64,000 nt of DNA from Patagioenas fasciata (GCF_037038585.1 NC_092523.1:29455501-29519500); one strand, 5' to 3'. Shown: positions 1 through 37,650, numbered from the stretch's first letter. A program made the numbers and translations. The notes: generated from the letters alone by a model not told the origin.

Positions 1-343
1 TATAAAAGACTCTTTGAAAATGAAGATACGTTAATAAACAGAAGTAGTAAAATAACAATAACTTAAGTAGTAGTTAACATTTGCATGAAATGACTTTGCA
101 GAGTTTGACCAAATGCACTTCAACATGCTCTTATCAAAAAAAAAAAAGGGGGGGGGGGAGGAAGGGAGGAAAAAAAAAACCAAAACAAATACACACACAA
201 ACAAAAATGAAACAAAACAAAAAATAACGAAAACACCACAAGATTCTGTAGAACCAATGCTATGTTACCACCAGGAGAGCACCAAGCAAGGCACCATTGG
301 AAAGACAACATACTTTAATAAGTCTCTATAAATAAATCAAATG
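1..343 (-). other. CHIC2: CHIC2 3' UTR (partial, runs off the window edge)
   Basis: This is sequence downstream of the CHIC2 stop on the minus strand. No AATAAA (TTTATT on the plus strand) occurs between the stop and the window start. The only variant signal, ATTAAA at 318-313, is too close to the stop to be convincing. The poly(A) site is therefore probably beyond base 1. The stretch contains a homopurine block on the plus strand (A12 followed by G10) at about 138-180 and a CAAA-rich tract to about 237. Confidence 0.75.
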
Positions 344-25176
<24,833 letters not shown>

Positions 25177-25398
25177 GGCCGGGCCCGCGCGTCCGGTGGG
25201 ACAGAGCAGCGGGGACGACGCGACAAGGCCGGCCGCGGAGGCCGGCGGGAGAGGGCCGGCAGGGACGCCCCGATACCGGCGCGGGCGGCGGCGGAGCCAC
25301 GACGAAGTGGCAGCGGCGATAGCTGAGGCGGCGGCGGCAGCTCCGGGCGAGGAAGCGCCCGTCACCCTCCGCGGGGGGAGGGAGCGAGAGGCGGGGCA

Positions 25399-25415
25399 GG
25401 AACAACAACAACAAC
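25399..25415. repeat. (AAC)5 microsatellite in the CHIC2 5' flank
   Basis: A short AAC/GTT trinucleotide run lies inside the CpG island, about 230 bp upstream of the CHIC2 ATG, and may be in the 5' UTR. Confidence 0.8.
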
Positions 25416-25520
25416 ATCCGGCCGCGGGGCCCGCCCCGCCCCCGCCCCGCCTCCGCCCCGCCCACCGGTCTCGCGGGGCGGGACGCGCACCCGCCTCAGC
25501 TGGCGGCGGGGGGGGCTCGC

Positions 25521-25592
25521 GGGCGGCGGTTGGGCGGCGGTTGGGCGGCGGTTGGCGGTTGGGCGGTGGCTGGGCGGCGGTTGGGCAGCGGG
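25521..25592. repeat. 11-bp GC-rich tandem repeat upstream of CHIC2
   Basis: About six and a half copies of GGGCGGCGGTT run head to tail, with one 7-bp shortened unit and two point variants (GTGGCT, GCAGCGG). The G-rich plus strand could form a G-quadruplex. It sits at the upstream edge of the CHIC2 CpG island. Confidence 0.9.
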
Positions 25593-26820
25593 AGCGAGCG
25601 GTACCCTCCAGGGGTCCTGCGCCGCCGGGAGCCTCGGGGTGCTCTGCGTGCGGCTCATTTGGTGTGTGTGAGCCGGGTGTTTGCTTTCCCCTCCTTTGAG
25701 CCCCTGTTTGGGTGTTCACGAGGGTAACCAAGGGATTCCGGGGACTGTTAGCTGAGGGCTTCTTAGTTTTTGGGTATGTGAGGGAAGCGGCACCTAATCA
25801 AGGCTGGCCAATTCAGATGAGGACGGATGCCAAATGTTCGCATGCCTCTCGGTGCCGTCTGTGTCCTAGTCTGCCGTACCTCCAGTAGCCTTTCACACCT
25901 CCTTGAAAAGCACCATGCTGAGACCATTTGCATGGAGTCTAGAGGAAACAAACACAGTGAATTTGCAGAGGCACAGCTACTTTTAGGACTATATACATGA
26001 AAGCTAACCAGAAAACCCTAAAAATAGATGAGACTCTTGTTCTCTCTCTGCAGTTTTGGTATTTGTCATGACCAAAACCTAAAGTAAAGGCTGGAAAATG
26101 ACAGTGTGAGCATAATGGCCTTAGCAACAAGTAGGCCATTGGCTGTTGTGACAACGGGGGAAGGCGGCATTGACGTGGAATTTAGCAGTAGCAGGATGAC
26201 ATTTTGAAAAGGCAGAGTAGATCTTTTGTATTTGACAGAGTGAACTGGTGAGTCACATGTTACGCAGTGTTTACTGTATAGATATGGCAGTTACAAGAAC
26301 ATGGAAGACTTCTCAAGAAACCAGTTGGAGCTAAACCTGCTTTTCATGAGTATGAAAAGAGTTCTACATTACCATTTCCTTCACTCAGTGCTTCTCTCCA
26401 TATATCTTAATTACAATAACACCTTTTTCATATTTAAAATCTTCACTGCTAGATCATTTTAATTCTGAAACCTGCAATTCTTTTTTCCTGTCTTGTTACA
26501 GTGTATATACTGATCAGCCTGTTTTCTGAAAGACTATGTTACCGCTTAATCTCCTTTACTCATAAAGATCCTGGTGGTGTATTTCTCAGAAATAAAGTCT
26601 ATACAAATATGCGACGGTTGTGTGATAGTCTGTGACACTATCTTGGCTGTAAAGGAAAAAAGCAGCATCTTTTACTGTCACATTGGAAAACTAAGTATTT
26701 TTGTGTCATGAGCTACTTGTAACAGGTTTCATTTCCGAAATAACAGATTTCTACAGAATAACACAGAATTCCCCTGAGTAATAGTTTGCTTTCATGCTAG
26801 CATGCTTATGTATTTGATCT

Positions 26821-26882
26821 TTCGTTGGTTTTGTTTTGTTTTCTTTGGTTTTTTTTGTTTTTTGTTTTGTTTTGTTTTGCTT
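26821..26882. repeat. (GTTTT)n-rich simple repeat
   Basis: A TTTTG/GTTTT-type tract with interruptions, in intergenic DNA between CHIC2 and GSX2. Confidence 0.85.
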
Positions 26883-29833
26883 TTTACATAGTTTCTGTTC
26901 TTGCAGTTGTGTCACACACAGAAATTGGATTTAGTGGGACTGATGACTCATTGCTTCTGCCTAACAGTCCCGAAAATGAGAAAATGGCCCAAATTTAGTA
27001 CTGGCAAAGGAAGAGGAAACCCGCAGGTTCCAGTGAAGCTCTGCCTCCTGGTGCTGGCCTGCTCTGCTCATGGATTTGATAACCTGTTGGTTTCCAGATG
27101 GCCGTTTCACGGCAGCCACCAGGTGACAGAGTTACTGCTGTGCAACGCCACACTGGAATTCTTGGAAATGATGTTGAAGGGGCAGGCTTGCCCATGTCAA
27201 AGCTGAGTTCAGGTGGCAGTGGTGGGGCCCAGCTGTCCTGCTGGAGGTCCCGTATCCCTGTGCTGTGTGACTTGGTTGGCTCGCCTGGTGGATTTGAACT
27301 AAGACAGGGAGAAAGAAAGTCCCAGGGCCCTGGGTTAGTTCATTACGTTAGGAGTACATTACTTGCCCAACATATACCTGTCCTGTGATCTGCTGTTTCC
27401 AGATGTTTGGTATCTGGTGATCTTTAACAGACAAACAGCTGTGGCAGGTATTTAGTGGAAGTGCCAAGTTTCTGGGCTGAGTGAAGGGAATTCTGGGACA
27501 GGCACTCAAACTGAAGTATATGCAGCCAGCAGCCACCTACAAAAAATTCAGTTTAAGTAACATTTCATCTCACATGAGCACTGTTAGTGTGTTGTTTGTC
27601 ATGCAGAAATTAACTGCCTTAATCTTGAGATTGCTGTGTCTCATTTGTCGACACGTTGAGTACTGGTCTCAGCGATACTGGACCACTGATGCAGGCAGGA
27701 AGAGAACTCCCCGTTTTGTGCAGCTGGCATCCTACCACACACTAAATAAGGTCTTACCATCGGCCTCTATTTCAAGAAGTATCACTTGAGTAGTCACTCC
27801 TTCTCCACTGCTGTCACCTCACTGTCGTATACTGGACCCCCCACCAGCCATATACTTCCCTGATCCATGCTTTCACATCACAGTGTTTGCTGGTGACTGT
27901 TTTGGTGTATACCCTGACCCGAAATGGTGGGACACCTATTTACAGTGCATTGTCCTTTCTCTGGGAACAGTGAGAGTAATGCCAGGCTTGTACTGATCAT
28001 CTTTTTAAAGCCACCTACTGTCTTTATATCTAAATAAAAGAGGGTGGGCCTAAAGTCTGTCTGGAAGAGCCCTGTACTGTTGTTTCAGGGAGAAATTCCC
28101 TCCTCAGTGGATTGGGTCACCACACCTAGCAGTTCAGGGGGGCAGAACTGATGCCACATACAGCTCTCTCTGACCAAGGTATTCACTGTCCTCAGAGTTG
28201 CTCTGCAAAGGCTGTGTACTGTAATCTGAAGGGGAGTCTAAATCATTGTCACATTTATTTTTCTGTATCTCTTTATTCCAATTCCCTCTCTTTCTCATTT
28301 GCCACCTGCTTTATTTATTTTCCTCTCATTTATGATTTGTCCCTCTCCTTATTCTGTGTGTTTCTTTCCCATACCCACCTTTGCCATTGCTTCCTTCCTC
28401 TGCTCCCCTCTCACATCTTTTCCATTGTCACTGGCCTCATTCCTCCCACACTCTTTGGCTTGTTTCTCCCTGTCTTTTCCTTTGTTAATTAGTATGTTGT
28501 TGGACTTCTGAGGGAAACTGTTTCACGCAACAGGGCATCAAAGAACAAGCAGCAGGTGCAGGAGTAACCTTGTTCTTTGAACTCCTACCGCTACTTGACA
28601 GCAAAGCAAAGCTAGCAGGAACAGCTTCTGTTTTTCTTTCCCAAATTATTTAAGAGAAGTGAGGTAGTAAGAAGGAAAACAAGAGTGGGTGGTGATAGCA
28701 AGGGAAGAGGGCAAGCAGGGGAGGGGATAGGAGGGTAGAGAAACAAGAGACAGGACTATAACTTCCATTCATTGACACCACAGAGGGAGTTTAGCAAAGC
28801 TATGGGACTGTAGCAAGCCTCCAAAGATGCTCACATCAGGATATGCCTTGCTTTTTCTGCCCCAAGACCTCCTCTCATGTCGGTCCCTTCCCATGACACA
28901 GAGCCTCTCATCTCTGGGTTGGCTTTTCTGTCCTGCTTCAATGTCCCGTTGCTCTCAACAAGCCTGGCTAGCGTGCTGTCCACAACGTAAATGTTTCTGC
29001 TAATGGTATCAGTCACCACCAGCCCTTGAGTTTCAACAAAACAAAACCTGAAAATGAGATTTTAGTTACGATATTACAGAAATGCAGAAAGGTAAAGTTG
29101 GGAAGGGGCAGGCAGGTACAAGTATCACAGCAGAACTTACTGTTAGAGCCATAGGAGTGCATTCATTTCTCTAACCAGTTTTGTTGGGTTGTTTCTTGCT
29201 GATTAACTGATTATTCTGCAAAATCTCTGTAAAACCACAGGTAAACTAACCAAGGTTTTCTGTGTGAAAAACAAAGGGATGGCTTGACACCAAACCATTA
29301 AAATAAGTCAGACTTTTGTTGCCTACTTTATGATGCAGAATTGATTGAGCTCTTAAAGCAAAAAGATATGTTGAATAGCTCCAGTTCACTTTTTTATTAG
29401 CCTTTTTTCCTTTCCAAGCATTTTATTTTGTTTTCCTTTCACTCTAGCTTCCTATGTTGCATTTATATGAGGCTAATGAAAGTTCAAAAGGTACCTCTAT
29501 ATAGAAAATAGTATTTCTAAGAGAGACTCTTTGTAACTCACAAAATACCAAAAGCATAGATCTCATGTAAAGAGAAAAGCAGATTCTTCCTTTCCGTAAT
29601 TTTCTTGACTTACAACAAAATGAAGGATAAAGTCCTTGTAGTATTAAGTCTGTTAAAACTGTGAACAGGTGCAGTTGGATACTCCTGCTCTTTCAAGGAC
29701 CACATGACAACACGTTATTGAAGAGAGAATCTTCTAACCCAAAAAGAATTTGCAATATGCTTGACTTAAAAACCTACTTGCGTTCCACATAACTACAGCC
29801 AGGATAAATTCTTAGCTGTTTTTAGGCATGACG

Positions 29834-29860
29834 TTGTTTGTTTGTTTGTTTGTTTGTTTT
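29834..29860. repeat. (GTTT)n microsatellite
   Basis: Six uninterrupted copies of GTTT. A second tract of GTTTT units lies nearby at about 29955-29982. Confidence 0.9.
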
Positions 29861-32800
29861 CTTGTAGGACTCACTGATACAGGAAATATGTATGGTCACT
29901 TGTTTCTTCCCTTCCCATCAACACAAGAATCTAATATAGCAGAATCCTTCCTGGGTTTGGGTTTGTTTTGTTTTGTTTTCCTATAATCACATCAATTAAA
30001 CAGAAACACACAAAAAGTCTCTGTTGCTAATTTTATGTGAGACAAATGTAGCACTGAAATCAACAGGGGTTTTCAATGCTGCAAGTACAGAAGCATAAAG
30101 TCCACTAAAACCAAACGTAAACAAAGTCACATAAACATACAAATGGAACAGCAAGTTCTAGGTTTTTTAAGACATTCTTAAAATGGCAAATGCACAGTAT
30201 CAAATCTTTCTTCAGAAGATCACCTTTAAGAACCATATCTGTTGGAAGTGTTGAAAACAAATATCAAGGAATACTGTGGGCTGAATCCTCTGCTGTATCT
30301 GTTAGCAGTACAGATGCTGCTAGTCTAGTAAAGCTGTGGTCAACTTCTGTGCTAAGAAAAAAAATACAAAACAAACAAAAAGCCAGTGACAAATGTGTGG
30401 CTCCTCTAGCTGCTGTTGAAATTAATAATCACACTCCCCTGAACATCAGCAAGGATTTTCATTTAGTGTCTTTATTTTTTGTTGTTTCTTTGTTTTCCCA
30501 TCCTTTGGTGCCTCACCTCATAGTTTATATTGATTTTGAGGACAATTATTTGTCTCTGAATAAATACCGAATTACTAAGTTGCTTACTCAGCATCTTATA
30601 AAGAAACAATGATTGACTACTTAACTATTGCAACTGAACTGTGAATCTCAGAGTCACTATAAAAAGAAGTAGCTTTTATATGAAGAATATGTTAAAATCA
30701 GATTTACTAATCTGTTGTTAAGATAAAATGCCTTCATGTAACATGTTTTAGAGAATTAGACAATGCCTCTGTCCATTTTTGCTTGAAAGCAGAAAGTGCC
30801 CAAGTTTTTATTCTGCTTAAAGGCAAATACTCTCTGCTATGCCACCCACATGTACCCAATCTGTTGGAAAACTAGAACTATGTATTCCTTTAGGACTGAG
30901 AACATAATTCTTTGCCTGTCAGATTATTCTGACAAATTACATTATAATTACTTCCTCATTAATTACCGTGACAAATGTTGATCTAAAGAGAACAGAGAAG
31001 GATGTCTTTCATTTAAAATCATCAAAACATGAACAACTGAGATTTCCTCTGAACGCTTGAACGTTCATTAATATTTGGGCATGTTAACATGCTATTGCAT
31101 ATAAGCAAAGAGAGATTTCTAGCAACTGTCTCTTTCAGATATGACAATTTTGTTTCCTTTTGAACACCTTTAAAATAACATCTTTTCTGCTTCCAGGGAT
31201 ATCTTTTTCTCTCTGATAGCATGAGGCATGATCCACAGTGGATTTATCAGCATGAATAAAATAGATGCTCTTGTTCCAAGAAGTTACTTAAAGTGTGAAA
31301 AAAGTACTTACAGTGGAATACATTACATTCCTAGAGCATGAGGTCCTCAAGTAAGGTAAAGAACAAATAACAACTCTCTGGTAAAGCATGAGAGATGGGA
31401 ATAATTTGCAACCTGAAAATTAACTTACTTTCAAAGCAAGAGAGATATTGGAAATAAATTGCTTCTCTTTGTGATCCAGTTACTTCTTTCAGTTAATTTT
31501 TGGCTACTGGTAGTCTCACCCTGAGCATCAGACCTGACATAGCAGAGTGAAAATCCGTGCTTTATCCCATCACCATGTGAATGCTACCAATTCTTGATGC
31601 ATGTGTGAAGAAGCAGCAGAGGAAAGAATTGCATATGTGATTCAAAGGCACTCTGTGATCAGATTTGTAAATCTCATTGCAGTTTGGTTAAGATGTTGGA
31701 GTAGAATTGTTTTCTCTCCTGAAAGAGAATAGAGTAGCAATTGCGACCTGCAACAGAGAATAAAATCAGTGAAGTTTGGGTAACTGATCTGTTTGTTCAC
31801 ATGGACAACTTGTACCAGAATGTCCTTGCAAGCAGGAGGATACCCTGTATAAAGTGTTACCCACGAAGAAATGGGGAGAGTTCATTAGGCTTCCTTTGCT
31901 CAAGGAGTTATTAAGGCGAAATCGGAGTCAGCAAACTCTTTGCAATTTTGCTAATGAAGCACTGTTATTTACTGCAAGATGCTGAAAGATAGAAGATTGG
32001 GTCAAACCCCAGTTCTGCAACTACCTTGCTGTGAGACCCTGGACAAAATGGATTGTTTGAATCTGTACATCTTTCCCATAGTGGGTGAGCTACTGGCAGG
32101 ACTCTCATTGACTGGGAAGCTCCCAGTGTTTTCCTTACTGGATGATACCTCAACATACAAATGTTGTTTCTATGTGTGAATCTAGGAAGTGTGATTATGG
32201 CTTTTATTTTTATTTCTTTGGTACCCTTGAAAGACCTTTTGTAGCTCTGGAGAATGAGCTGACCTCTTTTGTTCCCCTAGCCTGAAAAAGGTCATATTTT
32301 GTTTAACTAACCTTTGAAAACACCAGGCCAAATTCTACTCCCACTGCACTATTCAGAATAGCTGCAGAGTAACTCTGTCTTATGGCTCTGTAACTGAAAG
32401 TAGTATTTTACCCAAACCTTTCAGTCTTCTGAGTTGTAACAAGTCTATCTCAGTATGTCTGAATATGTAGACAGTTGTACCTCTTACACACTGTAGTATC
32501 AATTGTATTCTAGATGTACAGCTGTCTTAATAAGAATATTAGTTCTTTGGCTCAGCTGAAGTGTAACAGAGCGAATCCAGACTGCTGAAGTGGAGATACT
32601 TGAGTTGCTCTTCAAGCACTGGACTCTTTCTTGTCTGGTGTTTTTTCATCTGGTCAATGTATAATACTTACTATATTTTGCTTGCACTTTAAAATTGTGG
32701 CTTATATCTTCCTGGTTATGTCTTCTAGTCATTTAAGTTCCAATACTTCTTCCTTTTTCAGAAGCCTCATACTGTATTTTTTTTTTTCATTTTAATGTCT

Positions 32801-33168
32801 TTTCACTAGAATAGTGTTCTAAACCTTATAAACTAATTTACAGGACTTCTGTCATTCTTGTTCCATTAGATTTTGACATAGCCTCAACACTGTAGCAGAC
32901 TAAATAAGCTTTGAGCTAATATACTTACACAAGATTGTAAAATATGTGAAAGTACTTTGTTTCTTTGATTTTTCAAAGAGCAAACTTTGAATATAAGCTT
33001 GGACAGTGTATTCATTATAAATAAGAAGAGGAAGGCTGTGGAAAACTTTTTAAAATATTTTTTTAATAAAAGTCTTCATTTTGGTTATATTTTGATATGC
33101 TCATATTGTGTGCTTCTTTAATATGTTACTTTCTTCGCAGCAAAGCAAGAAGGAAGACACCTCTAGCC

Positions 33169-33352
33169 AAGGGGTGTCAAACTCATTTTCACCGGGGGGC
33201 ACATCAGCCTCGCAATTGCCTTGAAAGGGATGAATGGAATTTTAGTACTGTAGAAGTAGTTACATTTATACTGTCCTAAAATTACATTCGGTCCTTTGAA
33301 GGCAACCACGAGGCTGATGTGGCCCCCAATGAAAATGAGTTTGACACCCCTG
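33169..33352. mobile_element. 184-bp palindromic hAT-type MITE
   Basis: The left end (AAGGGGTGTCAAACTC) and the right end (reverse complement CAGGGGTGTCAAACTC) are inverted copies. Homology between the arms continues for about 85-90 bp to near the centre, including CACATCAGCCTCG at 33211 and its complement at 33308. Flanks are 8-bp near-identical repeats, CTCTAGCC (33161-33168) and CTCTAGCT (33353-33360), the target duplication length of hAT transposons. It has no coding capacity, so it is a non-autonomous miniature element. The single-stranded form would be one long hairpin. Confidence 0.88.
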
Positions 33353-33637
33353 CTCTAGCTTGTACTTCACTGAAACTCTGCTTTCTGAAACTTTTGGATG
33401 TGTTCCTTTATTTTAAATTGAGGATACAAATACATATAAAAGTATGAAACTGAAAAGCAGCTGCTTCCAGCCACATGCATTAGAGATTTGTTTTCATATA
33501 ACAGCTACTTGAACAAAGCTGAGACTACGTTGTGAATAGGGAGCTGAAGAAATGAGATGGTAGGTTTATTTCTTGTAGGGGTTTCCAGATCATATCACAA
33601 TCAGACCAGTGTTTGTTCTGAGGAAAGAAAGAAGACA

Positions 33638-33797
33638 AAAAGCAAAACAAAAACACAACCAACCAAACAAAACAAACAAACAAAACCACGAAACTAACAT
33701 TTTGGCACATGTGGCTTTTGTCTTCCATTCTCTTAATAGCAAATGTAAAAAGGAAAAAAAACAAAACAAAACAAAAACAGAAACAGAAAACCACAAC
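33638..33797. repeat. CAAAA/CAAA-rich low-complexity tract
   Basis: Two blocks of A/C-rich sequence (33645-33690 and 33750-33795) built of CAAAA, CAAA and CAACC units, separated by about 55 bp of ordinary DNA. Frames crossing them on both strands are not genes. Confidence 0.85.
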
Positions 33798-35112
33798 AGT
33801 TCCTATTGGAGCAGAGGTGGTATCCAGAACACTAATCAGGCAACAAACATGGATGGTACAGGATAGAGGACAGGGAAGACACAGTAGAGTGCTGCTTCCA
33901 GCCATGCTCTAGCTGATCTGTGGACCTTAGTTTCTAGAAATACTAATCCAGCATTTTTATTGGAAAATACATTCCCTCAAATAATCAACAACTTAATTTT
34001 AAGTCAGTACTATGCCAAAATGGATATTAAGCAGTCTTTGTGTGTCTTCACTCCAGAAAAAAATCCCAGGTTTCAGGAACTGTTATATAACAGAAATGTG
34101 TCAAGTTTTCTTTTAAAACTGCTTCCATTTCATCTTCCCATTGGTTAATTCCACAAGTTTGGAAATTTTGGAACTTCATTTCTCTTGGAAGCTTTTTATT
34201 ATTTCCAGGTTAAGTTTCTACGTGGCCAGAGTATATGCATCTGTTCTTGTGGTGGTACTCTTGTTTAGATGGAATAGCTCTTCTCTCCTCTGGATATTTA
34301 CTTCACTGATATAAGCAGCAGTCATGCCTCCTCTCTTTGAGTCTTCTCATGAGGGTCCATGTTCCTCTGACAGTGTACTGTTCTCTGGACCTGCTCTGAT
34401 TTAGCCTTTTCTGAGATGGACATGAAAAACTATCTCCTATCCTAGACAAGGTTTCCCTATGCACGGTTGCTTTAGTATTTCATCTCTTTAGTGGAATGGC
34501 CTTGCCTGTTATGCTCTGTCATACCTGTCACCTGACCATGCCACAGCGGTGCTTCGTAAACATGGATTACTGTGCCCAGGTGCCTCAGTCACAATGTTGT
34601 GTTCAGCCATGGACCCCCTAGCTTGTATTGACTTTGTCGTTGCACTTCTATTACTCCTCTTCTCAGAGAACCCACTTCTTCCAGTATGGCTCTCCAGTCT
34701 CCACAGATGCTGATTTCACTGCTTTCCTGTGAATAGTGAAGTCCTTCTGGCTATGCCAAGAAAACAAATTAAACTGAGAAATTCAACTGCTTCTGAGACT
34801 TACCCCTAAGGAATTCCATAATTAACTGTATTCGCCTCTGCTTCCTGGATCTGCAGGAATGGTATAATCTTTTCTTTAGGTAGTTCCTTCACCACTTTTC
34901 AGCTCTTGAACTACCCTACATCCATACATTTATTACAGAAAAAAAGAAAGAAATTATAATAATTTCACTAGTTTAGGCTGGATGAAGCAAAATCCAAATG
35001 TATACAATTTCAAACTGTGAAATAGGCAGCTGCTATAATAAGATTATGTGCCCAATGACCGCTTCATGTTTCTCATAACCAGCACTTAATGTCCATTTCT
35101 GTTAATCTGGCT

Positions 35113-35176
35113 TAAAACAAACCAACCAAATCAAACCAAACCAACCAACTAACCAACCAAACAAACAAAAAAAACA
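35113..35176. repeat. (CCAA/ACAA)n low-complexity tract
   Basis: AACCAACCAA-type units degrade into ACAAACAAAAAAAACA. It is the same base bias as the tracts at 180 and 33640. Confidence 0.85.
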
Positions 35177-36179
35177 GCAGCATTTCCTCTGACAGCAAAT
35201 TCAGAAAATTGGTTTTTGGTCACTTTCAAACAGAATGCTTCAACCTAAGCGTGATTGCTGAGGATCAAAATGTGTGAGGGTTAAATTTCGAAGACTGGAT
35301 ATTTAGTATTATACAGAGTCTGACGTTCTTTGCTGGATTGGGTCCTGTATTACTACAAAGTGTCATTCTCATGTTGATTTGTGATACATCGATGTAAAAC
35401 CAAAACTGACCATGGCTGGCGCGTTCCCGTGTCCACAGCAGCATTTTGTATCCTTGTTCTGACTCACATGAGCCTGTGGCTTTGGCTTCATCTCTCACCA
35501 TAAACCTCCACTGAGGCTGTTGCAGGGGTTTAGCTTTATCCCATTTAAAGATTCACCATCACAACTTTCCCTCATACACGTCATCTGTAGCAGCTAACAA
35601 TTTTAGCTGCTAGAACTCTAGACGAAGGTCATTAACTGAGCCAGGACCCAGACTGCCTGGAGTGTCTGGCCCATCGTTGCCCCGTATCTGAAGAGTACTA
35701 AGAACATGGCAAAGCCAGGCTCAGAAATATCAGGCAAGACTGCAGGTAACAATAATCTCACTGGTCATTTCCTCCTCTGGCTCCTCCACATGACCTCTTG
35801 TAGGAGGATCAGGCGGGAATACTGTTGTAGACTTCACTAGGGTGAGAAGGCACAAACAAGAATTTCTTTTGCATCCAGACACTGAGGGGAACCTGTCAAG
35901 GAACAAACACTCTTTTTAAGAGGGTTGAAGAGTGAGAGAATTAAGGCTTCCAACCATGTGTTTAAGTTCAGACCTGATTCATTTAGGAAGGATCTTGCAA
36001 AGTTAACGAAAGTTCCCACTCCAAATAAAAAGTGAAAGCGGAATAAGACCTGCTGGTTGTCTATCACATTGAAGACAGTAGTCGTGGTAGACCCGCAGGT
36101 GAAGGTAGAAGACACGGAGTCAGGCCGTGAAGGGAGAGGGCGGCCCGAAGGCTGCTGCTGGGTCTTTTGGAAGCACTCA

Positions 36180-36860
36180 CTCAAACTCGAGGGATCGCAG
36201 CTGCCCTGAAGGACCCGCGTGGAATATTATATCTGATCGGGTGCAAAAAAACTGAGTGATAAGCACCAACAAGGTGAAGCGGGAGCAGCACCACCTCTCC
36301 AAGTGCTGCGAGGGAGTGAAAAAGCGCGCGGACTTCTCCCCAGCAAGAAGCAGCCGCTCACGGTGCGGCAGGACCCGTGGCTCCGCCAGCAGTCCCGCCC
36401 CGCCGGTGGCAGGCACGGCGGGCTGCGGGATGAGCAAGAGGGGCTCGGAGGTCCCGGGAAAGGGAAGCCAGGGACCTGTCCTTCTTCCTTGCAGCGAGGC
36501 TTCGCAGGTCTCTCAATCAACTCCCCCATTTCCTCGGAAATGATCCAGTTTCCCCGGGAAGGGGGGCTGCAGAGTTTAAGAGGGGTTCTGGTCTCCCCCC
36601 CGGACAGCGCGGAGCTGGGCAGGCGGCTCTGCGCGCTCCCGTCCCCGAGGCACGGCTCCCATCCCCGGCCTGGCGGTCGCCGGCCCGGCGGTCGCCGGCC
36701 CCTGCCCTTAATGAGATTCTTTGAAATCCGAAAAAAAGCGAGTTTTAAAGTTGCATCCTTATCTCTGGAGGCGCGCGGATTTCTTGCCGCGGCGACGTCG
36801 CTTGTTAAACAATCAGCGGCTGAGCCCCTGAAAAGAGAGGCATTGCACCCTTCTTGCTGA
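36180..36860. promoter_or_regulatory. CpG-rich block about 4.5 kb upstream of GSX2
   Basis: The sequence is GC- and CpG-rich compared with both flanks. It includes a tandem 16-bp duplication of CGGCGGTCGCCGGCCC at about 36669-36702. Long open frames on both strands (245 codons minus, 185 codons plus) overlap each other and have no family resemblance, so they are best read as GC-driven chance frames. A CpG-island promoter of a non-coding transcript, or a Polycomb-bound island of the GSX2 domain, would both fit. Confidence 0.5.
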
Positions 36861-37229
36861 ATGCACTTCTTAGTGCATATAACGCCAGGGCCTTTTGATG
36901 TCTCACAATGCGTGTTACGCCCAAAGATTGTCTCTTTGGACAGATCTACAACGCTTGGCTTCATGTTTGGAAGTTAAATGGACAGCGAGGTTGTTGAAAC
37001 TCCCACGCTTTAGGCTAGTGCAGACACTCGGTACATTTGCCCGTTACTTTCCATGAGTGAAAGGCAGGGGTGGAGGGAAGGGGCTCCTGGTTTAATCCGT
37101 GCTCCGAGGCAAAGCGGGGAGCGGGGCGGGGGGAGAAGCAACCCAGGCCAAACTTTTCCTCTCTTTATTATTTGGCAGCCTTAAAATAAGAGCTATGTGC
37201 AAAGCGTGCGCCCTGCGTAGGTAGCTTGT

Positions 37230-37650
37230 GTCTTGAAGTCGCTGGCAATGTTGCTGCTCCATGAAATCAAAATTTATGATTATTCAAATGTTGGGGACTG
37301 TGAAAAGAGAGGAAGAAAGAGGGAAAATTAATATTGCAGCTGTTCTTCTGATTAATGAGAGATAATTGCTCATGAAAAGTCACCCCTGTGGCATTTTGTT
37401 GTCTCCTGGATCTTTGTTCTTTTCCACTATTATTGAGGACTTTCTTGAAGACTAAGCGGTTCTTTTCAATTTTTGGTATTCAGAAAGTGTTGCTTGGTTA
37501 CAGATAATGGAGAAATCTCGGGCTATATTGGGTAAGATGTGCCACAGACAGCAATATCACAATGCCACTTTCAGAAAAGGATGGATACAAGTTAACGATG
37601 CGCTTTCAATAAAACATTAATAGACTTGTTCACGCTTTTATAATGACCCC
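37230..37650. promoter_or_regulatory. Candidate conserved non-coding element upstream of GSX2
   Basis: This AT-rich but complex sequence has ATTAATG/TAATTG homeobox cores around 37352-37366, a CTTTGTTCT SOX-type site near 37410, and GATTATTCAAAT near 37277. No repeats or reading frame. Called from motif content only. Confidence 0.35.

Larger units (their letters stand above)
25651..33160. other. Intergenic DNA, CHIC2 to MITE
   Basis: No gene, RNA gene or named transposon is recognised in this 7.5-kb stretch. It is AT-rich apart from about 27000-27390, which is moderately GC-rich but non-coding. The longest frames (for example 140 codons at 30190-30612) show no domain or known family. A C/T-rich stretch runs at about 28250-28490. 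Confidence 0.7.
33361..36170. other. Intergenic DNA, MITE to first GSX2-side CpG block
   Basis: Apart from the simple repeats listed separately, nothing recognisable. G+C content rises towards the right-hand end. Confidence 0.65.

Noticed and set aside
313..318. ATTAAA on the minus strand as the CHIC2 poly(A) signal
   Set aside because: It is only about 26 bases after the stop codon and has no downstream GT-rich element. The 3' UTR is more likely to extend past the window edge.
26560..28090. Possible solo LTR or old retroelement (AATAAA sites, moderately GC-rich middle)
   Set aside because: No matching TG...CA ends, flanking duplication, primer-binding site or coding remnant could be identified.
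30190..30612. 140-codon frame in AT-rich intergenic DNA
   Set aside because: Longest frame of that region, but no motif, domain or splice signal was recognised, and codon choice looks random. It cannot be supported as a gene.
36227..36964. 245-codon minus-strand frame overlapping a 185-codon plus-strand frame
   Set aside because: Both run through a CpG-rich block where stops are rare. There is no recognisable domain and no splice context that supports either.
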